Source: CAVTAV01 sp963732795
GTDB lineage: Bacteria; Pseudomonadota; Alphaproteobacteria; CAVTAV01
Assembly (NCBI GenBank): GCA_963732795.1
Contig: CAVTAV010000010.1
Coordinates: forward strand, 1 to 64,000
Direction of reading: 5' to 3'
DNA: 64,000 nucleotides
A program made the translations under genes and the position numbers. Positions 8,939 through 18,747 of this stretch are shown in pieces. Position 1 is the stretch's first letter; each line of letters begins with the position of its first letter. Below the pieces are notes generated by a model that was not told the origin of the DNA, did no database searches, and was given only the letters and a program-made list of their open reading frames with translations.

Positions 8939-10407
8939 TTCGGGCTCCTTGATGGAGAAGTAAATGCGGATCTGCGCACGGTAGAGACACGGTCAAAAAT
9001 TAAATGCAGGGTCCGGTGTGCTAAGTCGACGCGAAACACGAGTAGCAAAAGAGTATACGAAACGACCATAGCCGAGCACTGAAGTGCAAAACCAACGATG
9101 CCAGGCAACGTGATTTGCATGCAAAGAAGAAACGTTCCTGCCCCCGCCAAGATGATGAACAACGCTTGCTTGTCAATTCCTGGAAGGCGGAAACCAAGCT
9201 TTCGTCCAAGTACAAGACTAATGGCAAAGGCTAAGGCGTAGGCCGCAAGCGTCGACCAAGCCGCACCGTAAATGCCGTATTTTGGAATCCATATCGCATT
9301 AAGGGCTACGTTGGTCAGGGCGGCGGAAGCGACGATGATAAGAATAGGCCATGTTCGTCGTCTTAGGTGAAAGGAAACGTCGAGATGATAGGACCGAAGC
9401 GCGGCTAGGAGAACTGCCGGGCCAACGATCGGCGTAACGCCCAAAGCAGCTTCTCTGAATTGCGCGCCGATCACGATGTCGATAAGCCCGCGCGCATAAA
9501 TCGTTACCAATATTAGGATTGGGACGGCTGCTAATAGAAATAGCTGTAGGTTCTTTTCCAGCTGCCGCTGCGCAGCAGTATCGCCTTCTTTTTCAAGGAT
9601 ACGGACAACCAAGGGGTAGGCTGCCATGTTAATCGTCGTCAGCACCGCCATAGCGAGTGTAGCGAGATCATAGCCAGCTGCATAATGGCCTACGGACGTT
9701 CGATCAGAGAGCAGGGCAAGCAAGTAGCGGTCTGAGTACCCAACGACGAAGGTCAATGCAAATGTCAGTGCGAGAGGAAGACCATAAGAAGCAACTTCTT
9801 TAACTAATGCCGGCTGGAGCTTGTGCGAACCGACGTTCCAGCGTCTCACAACACTGGGCCACAAACTCGACAAAACGCTCCCGATAGCAAGGCCCGTTAG
9901 TGCTCCCGCTGCGCCAAAGCCCAGAGCGGCCAGGCTGCCACCTGCGGCCAGCGACGCGAGCGAACGAATGGATGCGATTTTCCCGTACCGGAAAGTGTCA
10001 AGTTGGGCGATTGCGAGCTTCAAATTCATGTTGTGCCAAGGTTCGCTTATCAAAAGTACCGAAACGATCAGCGCCATAATCCAAGATGGCGCGGTCAAGT
10101 TCAGGTGTCGGGCGACAAAGAATCCCGCGACAGCGATGCTGAGTGTAATTGCAGCGAAAACCGTGCGAACGTTTGATATCAGCGCGTTGTAATCTGCCGA
10201 TCTTCCACGTTGTGAAAACCTCACCAAGCTCACACCGAGCCAGTTGCAGAAGATCGAATCGGCGAAGAGCACGGAAAATTGCGCGAGGGTGTAAAGCCCG
10301 TAATCTGCCGGTGTAAGAAGACGGCTATAGATCGCAAGGGCCGCAAAGGTAACGAGCCCAGGTAAGCCGCGGGCGAGCGTGTAGCCGACTGACTTTCTTA
10401 CGAGCAT
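8935..10407 (-). CDS. Wzx-like polysaccharide flippase (PST family)
   Basis: A 490-residue polytopic protein with about a dozen hydrophobic helices spread over the whole length. The N-terminal signature (VGYTLARGLPGLVTFAALAIYSRLL, then TPADYGLYTLAQ) is the canonical opening of the polysaccharide_synt/Wzx transporter family. It would flip undecaprenyl-linked repeat units to the periplasm. The stop overlaps the FkbM start by 4 bp. Upstream there is an 81-bp gap to the next gene. Wzx, a possible polymerase and a Wzz-like protein in one operon indicate a Wzx/Wzy-dependent pathway. Confidence 0.82.
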   Translation of the reverse strand: MLVRKSVGYTLARGLPGLVTFAALAIYSRLLTPADYGLYTLAQFSVLFADSIFCNWLGVSLVRFSQRGRSADYNALISNVRTVFAAITLSIAVAGFFVARHLNLTAPSWIMALIVSVLLISEPWHNMNLKLAIAQLDTFRYGKIASIRSLASLAAGGSLAALGFGAAGALTGLAIGSVLSSLWPSVVRRWNVGSHKLQPALVKEVASYGLPLALTFALTFVVGYSDRYLLALLSDRTSVGHYAAGYDLATLAMAVLTTINMAAYPLVVRILEKEGDTAAQRQLEKNLQLFLLAAVPILILVTIYARGLIDIVIGAQFREAALGVTPIVGPAVLLAALRSYHLDVSFHLRRRTWPILIIVASAALTNVALNAIWIPKYGIYGAAWSTLAAYALAFAISLVLGRKLGFRLPGIDKQALFIILAGAGTFLLCMQITLPGIVGFALQCSAMVVSYTLLLLVFRVDLAHRTLHLIFDRVSTVRRSAFTSPSRSPK

Positions 10408-10488
10408 CGAGGTAGCTTATTGATGTCGGATCCGCGACACAAAGGCCCGACCGGAAAGGTGTGCAGGGCCACGTATGACGCCAACATC

Positions 10489-11907
10489 CTAAAAAAGCCT
10501 TAGGTTATGTGCGTTCACATAGAGGTTTAACAACAGCACGCCAAGCCCACCGATATACCCAATGATTCTCGCGTCGGAAGTTGTGTGGCCGATTCCATAT
10601 GCCGTCAGCACATAAAATAAGGGCTGGATGCTAACCTTATGGCGCAAAACCAAAGAAAATTGAGCGATTGCGGCGAGATCGACTAATAGGATAATCGCGA
10701 GGATAATGACTCCTACGTTATGAGCGCGCATCCCGCGCATAATGCCTCGAAAGAACCACCCAACATAGATTATGAATAGAATTGCGAAAAGGGACGACAT
10801 TGCCGCTCGAGGATTGAAGACGGAATGCAAAACAAAGCCCGTCGCCGTGCCCGAAAAAATGACGTTGCGAAGATCCAAAAAGGGGGAGCCAAAGAAGAAC
10901 AGGGTCCCGAGTGGCAGAGATAGCGGCCATGGAAGGGTCGCGATTGAATACAGAGTCGACGTGCCACTATCGCCAGCCACTTCCTGACGCAGGAAGCCAG
11001 TAATGAAGCCGGCCCGATCAATCAGAGCGAAAATGGTGTCGCTTCCGACCAAGACGACTGTAGCCCCAAGAGCCGCCGCCGCAACGACGAAATAAACCAC
11101 AGAGAAGTACAAGGTTCGCCGGCCGAAGGAAATTCGAAGCCCCCCATCGTGGGGCTCGACGTGAAGAGCGATAAAGACAGCGGCGCCAAAAATCGTTAAC
11201 AAACCGGTACCAATCCGGACGTAAAGCGCTAGGGCCACTACGAACAGCGTCATCCAATAACGCCGTTGCAGCGCCAGAAGGGAAGCAAGAACGAGAAACG
11301 ACGCCACCCACGCATCACGCACCAAAATGAGCCCATTAGCTAACAAGAATGGCCCAAACGCACATAGCCAAAAGGCACGTTGCGCTGTTGCTCTGTCCGA
11401 CAATTGATTGGCGAGGTCTCGAGTTGCGAAAGGAATTATCGTCAAAAAGATCAAGTTGGGCATCACGAGATCCAGGACGTTGATTTTACCAAAAGCCGCA
11501 TAGGCGAACTGGCTGATCGGCGCGAAGATAGCAGCATAAGGGCTGCTCATTTGATAGAAGCCAGGTCGCGTCGGGAAGTCATGTGGCAAGATGGGCGATG
11601 CCAAGGAGAAGTAATATCCGTCGTCAGTCCCGTAACCACCCTCAGGGCCGGACATGCCATGGAAGGCAGGGAGCAGATATAGCTGCAGCAAGAAGAGAAG
11701 AACTGCACCGGCAGAATAGCCTAGAAAGACCGTCGCGACGTCGGACAAGGGAGAAAATCTAAAGAGTTTTCCGAATACCAATACGATGAAGAGTGATGCG
11801 ATAAAAAAGAAGAGGCTTTCGGGACTAAATATCAAGAGCGCGACCGAGACACAGGCGAATAGAAGTACCTGCGCCGAGGCCTGCAGCCGCGCTTCACTCA
11901 TGGCCAA
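10489..11907 (-). CDS. Polytopic membrane protein, candidate Wzy-type polymerase or GT-C enzyme
   Basis: The 472 residues carry about eleven to twelve predicted transmembrane helices with a sizeable first extracytoplasmic loop (GMSGPEGGYGTDDGYYFSL) bearing paired aspartates, as seen in membrane glycosyltransferases of the GT-C fold. No clear family could be named. Its place between flippase and glycosyltransferase genes in a Wzx-dependent locus makes a repeat-unit polymerase the best guess. It overlaps the upstream glycosyltransferase gene by 14 bp (11894-11907). A membrane-embedded sugar transferase is the main alternative. Confidence 0.6.
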   Translation of the reverse strand: MAMSEARLQASAQVLLFACVSVALLIFSPESLFFFIASLFIVLVFGKLFRFSPLSDVATVFLGYSAGAVLLFLLQLYLLPAFHGMSGPEGGYGTDDGYYFSLASPILPHDFPTRPGFYQMSSPYAAIFAPISQFAYAAFGKINVLDLVMPNLIFLTIIPFATRDLANQLSDRATAQRAFWLCAFGPFLLANGLILVRDAWVASFLVLASLLALQRRYWMTLFVVALALYVRIGTGLLTIFGAAVFIALHVEPHDGGLRISFGRRTLYFSVVYFVVAAAALGATVVLVGSDTIFALIDRAGFITGFLRQEVAGDSGTSTLYSIATLPWPLSLPLGTLFFFGSPFLDLRNVIFSGTATGFVLHSVFNPRAAMSSLFAILFIIYVGWFFRGIMRGMRAHNVGVIILAIILLVDLAAIAQFSLVLRHKVSIQPLFYVLTAYGIGHTTSDARIIGYIGGLGVLLLNLYVNAHNLRLF

Positions 11908-13072
11908 GTCCGTCGAGGAGTAGATCGCCGAGCGCTGCTAGATCAACTCTTTGCCGATCCCCCATCTGCGCATAGTGCCACCTTCCGCGGTCTGCCAATT
12001 GCCCCCATAGATCGCGGCGATCAATCAACTGATAACAACGATTTGTGATCTCCTCCACATTGCGGGGATCAAAATAGAGCGGAGCATCACCCAAGACCTC
12101 CGGAAGCGAACAAACGTTTGAAGAGATCACCGGGGTTCCGAAACGCATGGCTTCAAGTGGAGGATACCCAAAGCCCTCATTTAATGTTGGATACAACAGA
12201 GCAAATGCGTTGGCGTAAAGCGCCGCAAGAGAAGGCAAATCGACATAAGGAAGAAACGCGAAGACGTCCTTCCAATGTCGATTCATTCTTGCGGGTGCGC
12301 CGCCAACGATTATCAAACGCTTATGTTGGCTCGAAGGCAGACGAGACAACAGCAGCTCAAAAGCCTGCATGGCGCGAAACGCGTTCTTCACCCATCGTTG
12401 GCCACTGACTAGCAGGAAGTAGGAACGGGGCTCCAAGTCAAATCCCAAAACTCCGGGTTCAGTGTTACATACGATAGTCGGAGGACTTGCGAGAACACGG
12501 ATCTGCGATGATTCCAGATCATCGAACGCAGTGAGAAGGGCATATTTCGTATGATAGGATGGCACTATGATGGTTTGTTGACGACACTTTAGTCGTGTTA
12601 GACGATGAAAGCTCCTCTTCCGCAGATTTCTGTAAGTTTTTTCGAAGGTAATTCGAGCAACGTCCTTGATAAACCTCGAACTGCTCTTAGAGTATCGGAG
12701 CATTTTGGGATCGCTTGGCAATTCTACCGGACGCATACCATGTATCGTTATCACTACATGCATGTCTCCAAAGTCCAAGCTCTCATATCCATCAGCAAGA
12801 GCGGAAAAGAAACGGCCTCCCTGAAAGCAATTCAGCACTCGCTGGAGATCACGCGGACCGGAAATCTCATGGATTTCAAATCCACGTGCCTTAATGCCAT
12901 CTATGATTTGAGGTGCGATGCTTCTTCGAGCATCAAGAAAAAACTCGATAGTGCCGATTGAAGCACGCCGCAATACGAATTCAAATATACTTATAGCATA
13001 TTCTGAGCCGCCGTGCGGACCACCCCCCTGTTCTTGACAAGCCGCCAGATCGAAAAGCAACTTGTCAGGCAT
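11894..13072 (-). CDS. Glycosyltransferase family 4
   Basis: The start is set at the ATG at 13072 (MPDKLLFDLAACQEQGG), because it overlaps the upstream stop by the 8-bp ATGCCTGA also used elsewhere in this operon; an earlier in-frame ATG at 13114 would overlap by 50 bp. The 392-residue protein has the two GT-B halves, with VSGQRWVKNAFRAMQAFELL opening the C-terminal domain and NEGFGYPPLEAMRFGTP as the E-x7-E nucleotide-sugar motif, characteristic of mannosyltransferase-like GT4 enzymes. It probably extends the polysaccharide repeat unit in the cytoplasm. The donor sugar is uncertain. Confidence 0.85.
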   Translation of the reverse strand: MPDKLLFDLAACQEQGGGPHGGSEYAISIFEFVLRRASIGTIEFFLDARRSIAPQIIDGIKARGFEIHEISGPRDLQRVLNCFQGGRFFSALADGYESLDFGDMHVVITIHGMRPVELPSDPKMLRYSKSSSRFIKDVARITFEKTYRNLRKRSFHRLTRLKCRQQTIIVPSYHTKYALLTAFDDLESSQIRVLASPPTIVCNTEPGVLGFDLEPRSYFLLVSGQRWVKNAFRAMQAFELLLSRLPSSQHKRLIIVGGAPARMNRHWKDVFAFLPYVDLPSLAALYANAFALLYPTLNEGFGYPPLEAMRFGTPVISSNVCSLPEVLGDAPLYFDPRNVEEITNRCYQLIDRRDLWGQLADRGRWHYAQMGDRQRVDLAALGDLLLDGLGHE

Positions 13073-14016
13073 CAGAATGCCGTGCCGATGACCAACTTTC
13101 TTTGATGAAAACAACGAGACTCATTAAGACTATTCCGGAAAATAGCGAAATACCAAGAAGTAACAAGGACCTCGGGCGGCTTTTCTTATATGGAACAAAG
13201 GATTCATCGACGACGCGAAACGCAAAATCGCTCTTCTGTTGAGCCAGCATTATCTGCTTAATTTGCTCTTGCATTAAGGCCGAGATGCTGGCCCTGATTT
13301 CTGCTATATTCATCTTGTCGATTTGGTCGGATAGGTAGGAGAGATTGCGTTCTGCCTCGGCCAGCGTTCTCGTGCGAATTCGCTCATTTGCCAAATTAAC
13401 GTATTCGGTGGCCCAACGAGCGGCGAGTGCAGGGTCACGCCATGCAATTTCAATAGTCGTTGTGTCCGTCAGATCATCATGTCGAATAGAAATATAGTCC
13501 TTGAACCTTCTATATATTTCGTCGGGTGTTGGTTCAGTTGGCAATTGTCCGGCGGATGTGTCTGCCGGCATTATGTAATGAGCTAACGTCTCTAGAATTC
13601 CACGTCGGCGTTGCATCCAACTCTTGGTCTTGTCATCCCACCTACGTCTAAACAGCAGCGGCAGCACGCCATTCTTTTGGGCAAATTCAACAGCGAGTGT
13701 ACGAGACTTCTAATATTTGGAGGTTGTCGCTTGGGGAATTGGCAAACATCGGTAAGCCCGCCAGACTGGCCAGGCTTCCGAATTGGCCTAAAGCAGATCC
13801 GATGCTACTAGTTGAAGATTGTTCTGAATTAGGCACGACCTTAATAGAGGAAGTGTATAATTTCTCAGCGAATACAAGATATATTACGCATACAAATATT
13901 AGAGTGAAAACCCCACAAAAGAATAATACCCTGTTTCTGCGTATTGATCCGTACAAGAAATAGATCTCTGATCTACTTTCTTCCAAATCTTCGATTGGCC
14001 GCCCTTTTCCGATCAT
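13065..14016 (-). CDS. Wzz/chain-length determinant family protein, +1 frameshift
   Basis: 13687-14016 encodes the N-terminal cytoplasmic tail and first membrane helix (VLFFCGVFTLIFVCVIYLVF) with YTSSIKVVPN after it; 13065-13667 encodes the periplasmic coiled part (EIAWRDPALAARWATEYVNL, about residues 180-260) and the C-terminal membrane helix (LLLLGISLFSGIVLMSLVVF) preceded by the proline-containing PYKKSRPRS. In the intact frame the text runs ILESRTLAVEFAQKNGV, which needs removal of one base near 13705-13710; the corrected protein has 316 residues. Wzz proteins set polymer length at the inner membrane. It is the first gene of the polysaccharide operon. The frameshift is probably a sequencing insertion. 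Confidence 0.75.
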
Positions 14017-14732
14017 GCTGATTGCGTTCTAGCCAGGACAGTTTGTGCAAAGCCTGATCTCGCTAAGTGCATATCTATAGCCTGTATCCAAGATAAGACT
14101 TGCGCGAAAGCGCAGTCGACGCCCACAAAGCCTAAATTGAGCGGCAATTGGTAAACGTACTGAATGGGCATACAAATAGCCTAATCTTTGCTGCTGAACG
14201 TGAACCCAAATTGAGTGCGGCGTCGAAGTACGATAGGTGACCGTTCAACTGAGAGCTGGCGTTGTTTAGATAGGCGAGACCCTTGACGCCAAATTCTTAG
14301 CTGAAGTCATCGCGGGAGTAAACCGCTCAAGATTTGGCAAGCTCGTGGCTGTAGGGATTGAACCAATCCCCGAGCCTGACAGACCGTGGTCGAAACGATA
14401 AGTTAGGGATTGGTAGCAGTGGTGGTTCGCATCCAGCTAATTTCGGAAAATCTTCAACGAGGCGTTCGGAAACGTCAACCTGCTCTTGGTCATATTTCTC
14501 GCGCATTGACGCGGCCAAGAACTGTGAGGGCTGATACGTCTGCCATTTGATGACCAAACGCTATTACACTATCGAGATAGCGTCTTGGCGGCGCGCCTTG
14601 AACAAGGAAACGCCCGTCGAGGCGTCTTGGTTTCTAGCTGCGGTAAACGGCCATTTGTACGGTCATTGAAATACAGGCAGTACCGACGACGTTCAGACCA
14701 AGAGGGTCGAATAGAAATAGGCATGTCGAGCT
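14017..14732. other. Divergent intergenic region between the wzz-like gene and the beta-helix gene
   Basis: About 716 bp separate the leftward polysaccharide operon from the rightward beta-helix gene, so promoters for both are expected here. One minus-strand frame of 76 codons (14327-14557) is open but has no recognisable motif, no good ribosome site and no partner, so it is left as doubtful. No RNA gene, terminator or transposase was recognised. Confidence 0.5.
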
Positions 14733-16706
14733 ATGAATGTGCGTCGTCTGATTCTCATCGCAATCGCCTTCGGTTCGATTTCCCAAATAGGTCATTTCGA
14801 ACAAGTCAATGGACGACGCGATTTGGTAGGTTTCAGCATGACTGCTAGGCCTCCGTCGGGCGAGTGGCGTCATGGTAACAGTCAAGTGACGGCAATGAAT
14901 AGTGACGTCCAAACGTCACTCGCGGTCACTGCCCTAAATCCAGGACTTTCGGCTTTGTCAATGCTCCACCAGACAGTCTTTCGTGCGAGTTGCTACAGTG
15001 ATGCGCCCGAAATTCTCGCAGGTAACATGATCGGACATCGGCGCGGTCTCTGCTTTGGACTGGTGAACATCTCTGATGATCGGCGCACATCATTTCCACG
15101 TACCAAGACCGAGATATCGATTGGCGTTACACCCACCAATTACAGTTACCCGCCAAACCGCCCTGAGAGATATGGTGCAGTTTTTGATGCGAATGGAGAA
15201 GCGGGCACTGATGACACGGACGCGATTAATACAGCGATAGCGGTGGCTAGTGCGTCTGGAGGTGGTGAGGTCGTGATCGACGGGCCCGCTTTGGTTTCAG
15301 CGAGGAAACCACAAAACATCAACGATGCTCCTGCTGTCACGATAAAATCAGGAGTTGTCCTAAAGTTCATCAGCTCAGGCAGCCTGCATCTCGCTCCGAA
15401 TGCATATCCCGGCTATGAGGTCATTCGATGTTTGGATACATCGAATTTCACGATAGAGGGCGCGAAAATATTCGGCGATAGGAGCACGCATCTCGGGAAA
15501 AACGGTGAGTGGGGTCACGGAATAGCTCTTTATGGATGTTCAAATTTCGAAATAGACGCCGATGAGATTTCAGACTGTTGGGGCGACGGCCTGATTTTGC
15601 AATACGACTCGTTCGGCAACCCCACTAGACATGGCAAAATTTACGTAAGAAAGGCCTACAACAATCGCCGCCAAGGTATGTCGATAATCTCTGCAGAGGA
15701 CATCGATTTCTTTGTAAATGCAAACGGCACTCATGGCACGTCACCTGGGGCCGCGGTGGATTTAGAACCCGACTATCCGACTGACATTCTAAGGAACATC
15801 AGAGGGGCAATAGTTTCTTCCAACAATCAAGGGTCCGCGGTTTTAGTAAACTTGAGTTGCTTGCGCGCTAGCTCAGAGCCCGTCGACGTTAAGCTCAATG
15901 TGGATTCAGATCGAGATTTTCGAGGCATATCTGTAACTTATGCGGGCGTGACCGGCAGCCGGCCTACTGGTCGCATCACGTTCGTGTATCCGACGATTCG
16001 AAATACCCGGATGTCGTCAATTTGGGTGCAAAACAAAGATGTCGCGGGACCTAATGTTGTGTTTATGCAGCCTACCATGATCAATGCGTACAGCGGCAAC
16101 TGGACCTCCGAGATGAACAAGAACTGCATCTCGATATACAACGGTATGGCGACGCCGTATCAGGCAGATGTGTTGGGTGGAATAGACATCCTTGGGGGAC
16201 GATGCATTGACAACCGGATCAAGAAATATACCCATCGCGTCCTGTTCGTTCAGAACGTAAGATCTGCGATTGCCGTATCGAAGATCGATTTCGTCGATCC
16301 TCGGGAGGTTTCCGGGCTCCAGAGTTCTAGGGGCCCGATCTTCTTTGAGGGGGCGGGCATCATTTCAGATCGATTTCATCAAATGGTGCTTAATGTAACC
16401 GGTAACAGAATTTTGGACGGTGGCAACTGGGCTCCTATCATGACGAACAGAGGGGCTTCAGGGCCCGTGACGGTCACTTATGGACCTGATCTTCCTTTCG
16501 GCTTTCCAGCGATTAATTTTGAAGTTCTTGCTAATCACAACTTTCGCGTATTTCCCGGCGATCGCCGGCAAATCGTTCCCCTGACGACGGCCGCCGGCAA
16601 ATATCTCGAGGCAACCGAAATTGGAGCACAGTTCTCATTAGTGATGTTGACTCCTGATTTGCTGTCTGTTCGTGATCCGGTTGGCGCATTGAAAGCTGAG
16701 CCTTAG
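14733..16706 (+). CDS. Secreted right-handed beta-helix (pectin lyase-fold) protein
   Basis: The 657-residue protein begins with a hydrophobic segment (RLILIAIAFGSISQIGHF) that may be a signal peptide. From about residue 135 it shows the Pectate_lyase_3 opening (YGAVFDANGEAGTDDTDAIN, then TAIAVASASGGGEVVIDG) followed by beta-helix coils, including GHGIALYGCSNFEIDADEIS and WGDGLILQYD. Such proteins act as polysaccharide lyases, hydrolases or epimerases, and in exopolysaccharide loci often tailor or cut the polymer. The gene is divergent from the operon, so it probably has its own promoter in 14017-14732. The catalytic residues cannot be assigned, and the first 130 residues are unlike the family. 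A phage-tail-spike-like depolymerase is an alternative. Confidence 0.7.
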   Translation: MNVRRLILIAIAFGSISQIGHFEQVNGRRDLVGFSMTARPPSGEWRHGNSQVTAMNSDVQTSLAVTALNPGLSALSMLHQTVFRASCYSDAPEILAGNMIGHRRGLCFGLVNISDDRRTSFPRTKTEISIGVTPTNYSYPPNRPERYGAVFDANGEAGTDDTDAINTAIAVASASGGGEVVIDGPALVSARKPQNINDAPAVTIKSGVVLKFISSGSLHLAPNAYPGYEVIRCLDTSNFTIEGAKIFGDRSTHLGKNGEWGHGIALYGCSNFEIDADEISDCWGDGLILQYDSFGNPTRHGKIYVRKAYNNRRQGMSIISAEDIDFFVNANGTHGTSPGAAVDLEPDYPTDILRNIRGAIVSSNNQGSAVLVNLSCLRASSEPVDVKLNVDSDRDFRGISVTYAGVTGSRPTGRITFVYPTIRNTRMSSIWVQNKDVAGPNVVFMQPTMINAYSGNWTSEMNKNCISIYNGMATPYQADVLGGIDILGGRCIDNRIKKYTHRVLFVQNVRSAIAVSKIDFVDPREVSGLQSSRGPIFFEGAGIISDRFHQMVLNVTGNRILDGGNWAPIMTNRGASGPVTVTYGPDLPFGFPAINFEVLANHNFRVFPGDRRQIVPLTTAAGKYLEATEIGAQFSLVMLTPDLLSVRDPVGALKAEP

Positions 16707-17091
16707 GTTCGTCCGAGGATCAAGCAAGAGGCACTTAGTGCTTTCGCCAATCTCTGACTCTGAGTTCGCATAGATCGGCGGATTTGCTAACTTTGGTTCT
16801 TGTCGTTGTGAGCTTCCTACAACTAAAGAAGCCAACAAGCTCAGCTCGGCAAAACACCGCTCTGCTCAGAGCTTCCCGAAATAAGATGAGTGCTGCCGCC
16901 GATAGGAGGACGCCTCGCGAAAATAAGCTGAACGCTGCCTCACCTAAGAGGAGCTATATTGATGCCAAATTTCAGCAAACACGTCCCGAAACAACCAGCG
17001 CCGATTGAATGACCGCGTCATATTTACGGTGTCAAACGATCCGATACCCGCTGCCGCTTTCACAACACGCGCTATGTCAAGCGTGCGATCG
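16707..17091. other. Intergenic region with no recognised gene
   Basis: This 385-bp gap lies between the convergent ends of the beta-helix gene and rmlB. One short plus-strand frame at 16784-17008 has no family features. A transcription stop for both sides would be expected here, but I see no strong hairpin followed by a T-run. Confidence 0.4.
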
Positions 17092-18186
17092 TCAGGTCCC
17101 GTAGTGGGTCTCGATCCATTGCCGATACTCCCCGGTCTGCATTGCGCGCCACCAGGGTTCGTTGGCGATATACCAGGCGAGAGTCGCGGCGAAGCCGGTT
17201 TCGAAATCGTATGCGGGCGCATAGCCGAGTTCAGTGGTGATTTTTCGGGCGTCGATCGCATAGCGCCGGTCATGCCCAGGACGGTCGGCGATGAATGTCA
17301 TGAGGCCGGCTGTTGGGCATCCGCGGGCGGCGGGCGCTTCGGGAAAACGCTTAGCGAGGGCTTTGTCGTTGGCGAATGCCGTGTCGAGTTGCGCGCATAG
17401 CCCATCAATAAGCTCTAGATTGGTGAGTTCGCAATTGCCGCCAATATTGTAAACCTCGCCAATTCGCCCGCGCTCGAGCACCAGGTCGATGCCGTGGCAA
17501 TGATCCATCACATAAAGCCAATCACGCACATTCTGCCCATCGCCGTAGATTGGCAGCGTTTTGCCATGCAGGGCGTTGATCAAGAACAGCGGGATCAGTT
17601 TTTCGGGGAACTGATACGGACCGTAATTGTTCGAGCAGTTGGAGGTCGTCGTCTGAAGCCCGTAGGTGTGGTGGTAGGCTCGCACCAAGTGGTCGGAGCC
17701 GCCTTTGGATGCCGCATAGGGCGAATTCGGCGCATAGGCGGTGGTCTCTGAAAAGGGTGGATCGTCCGGTCCGAGCGACCCATAGACCTCGTCGGTAGAA
17801 ACATGATGGAATCGGTGATCGCGGCCGTTGCCCTGGTCCAGCCAGATCGACTTGGCCGCCTTCAGAAGGCTGTGGGTTCCGTTGACATTCGTTTCGATGA
17901 AGGCGTCCGGTCCGTGGATCGAGCGATCCACGTGAGTTTCCGCCGCGAAATGGACGATAGTGTCGATGTGGCGTTCAGCGATAAGCAGTCGTACGCGCTC
18001 ATAGTCTCGGATATCGCCGTGGACGAACTCTATGTCCCTGAGGCCGTCCAAATTTGCGCGATTGCCCGCATAGGTCAGGGCATCGAGGACTGTCATGCCG
18101 TCATCGGGATGGTGCTCGCGCCAGTAGCGCACGAAATTCGCACCGATAAAGCCCGCGCCCCCGGTTACAAACAGATTAGACATCAC
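17092..18186 (-). CDS. rmlB: dTDP-glucose 4,6-dehydratase
   Basis: This extended short-chain dehydrogenase (364 residues, or 363 from the second ATG) converts dTDP-glucose to dTDP-4-keto-6-deoxyglucose using bound NAD. The N-terminus has the Rossmann motif GGAGFIGANF; the active site has HVSTDEVYGSLG and the catalytic pair in YAASKGGSDH; NNYGPYQFPEKLIPLF and GDGQNVRDWLYV are RmlB hallmarks. It is the last gene of rmlA-rmlC-rmlB, 12 bp after rmlC. No rmlD is seen in the window, so the final reduction to dTDP-L-rhamnose must be encoded elsewhere, or another dTDP-sugar is the product. Confidence 0.95.
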   Translation of the reverse strand: MMSNLFVTGGAGFIGANFVRYWREHHPDDGMTVLDALTYAGNRANLDGLRDIEFVHGDIRDYERVRLLIAERHIDTIVHFAAETHVDRSIHGPDAFIETNVNGTHSLLKAAKSIWLDQGNGRDHRFHHVSTDEVYGSLGPDDPPFSETTAYAPNSPYAASKGGSDHLVRAYHHTYGLQTTTSNCSNNYGPYQFPEKLIPLFLINALHGKTLPIYGDGQNVRDWLYVMDHCHGIDLVLERGRIGEVYNIGGNCELTNLELIDGLCAQLDTAFANDKALAKRFPEAPAARGCPTAGLMTFIADRPGHDRRYAIDARKITTELGYAPAYDFETGFAATLAWYIANEPWWRAMQTGEYRQWIETHYGT

Positions 18187-18198
18187 CCGATCCGATTG

Positions 18199-18747
18199 TC
18201 ACGGCAAGGCCTCCGCCTCGGAGAATGGGACGCCGGCCAAATCCTTATTTGAAAGAACCGGATCGGTACCCGGCGGGAGCGGCCATTCTATCGCGAGATC
18301 CGGGTCGTTCCATAAGATCGTATGCTCGTCCGCTGGGGCGTAATAGTCCGTGCATTTGTAAAGAACGTCGGTGTTGTCCTCGAGGACAAGAAAGCCATGT
18401 GCGAAGCCCGGCGGAACCCAGATGAGCCGCTTGTTTTCGGCACTCAGTTCGGCGCCGGCCCATTTGCCGAAATGAGGCGAGGAACGCCGGAGATCGACCG
18501 CCACATCGAATACCCGACCGGCCGACACGCGCACAAGTTTTCCCTGGGGTTGGCGGATCTGATAGTGCAACCCACGCAAGATATGCTTCCCGGACCTGCT
18601 GTGATTATCCTGGACGAAGGTCCAGTTCAGCCCGTTCTCTCGGAAAGTTCTCGCGTTCCACGTCTCCATAAAGAAGCCGCGATTGTCGCCATAAACCGTG
18701 GGCTCGATGATAAGAACGCCCGGCAATGTGGCTTCCAAAATTTTCAT
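18199..18747 (-). CDS. rmlC: dTDP-4-dehydrorhamnose 3,5-epimerase
   Basis: A 182-residue cupin enzyme that epimerises dTDP-4-keto-6-deoxyglucose at C3 and C5. The sequence shows DNRGFFMETWN, the catalytic His in LRGLHYQ at residue 61, VFDVAVDLRRSSPHFGKW, and VPPGFAHGFLVL. The length is normal. The gene starts inside the end of rmlA (ATGA overlap at 18744-18747), so the two are translationally coupled. It works between RmlB and RmlD in the rhamnose pathway that feeds the neighbouring glycan genes. Confidence 0.95.
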   Translation of the reverse strand: MKILEATLPGVLIIEPTVYGDNRGFFMETWNARTFRENGLNWTFVQDNHSRSGKHILRGLHYQIRQPQGKLVRVSAGRVFDVAVDLRRSSPHFGKWAGAELSAENKRLIWVPPGFAHGFLVLEDNTDVLYKCTDYYAPADEHTILWNDPDLAIEWPLPPGTDPVLSNKDLAGVPFSEAEALP

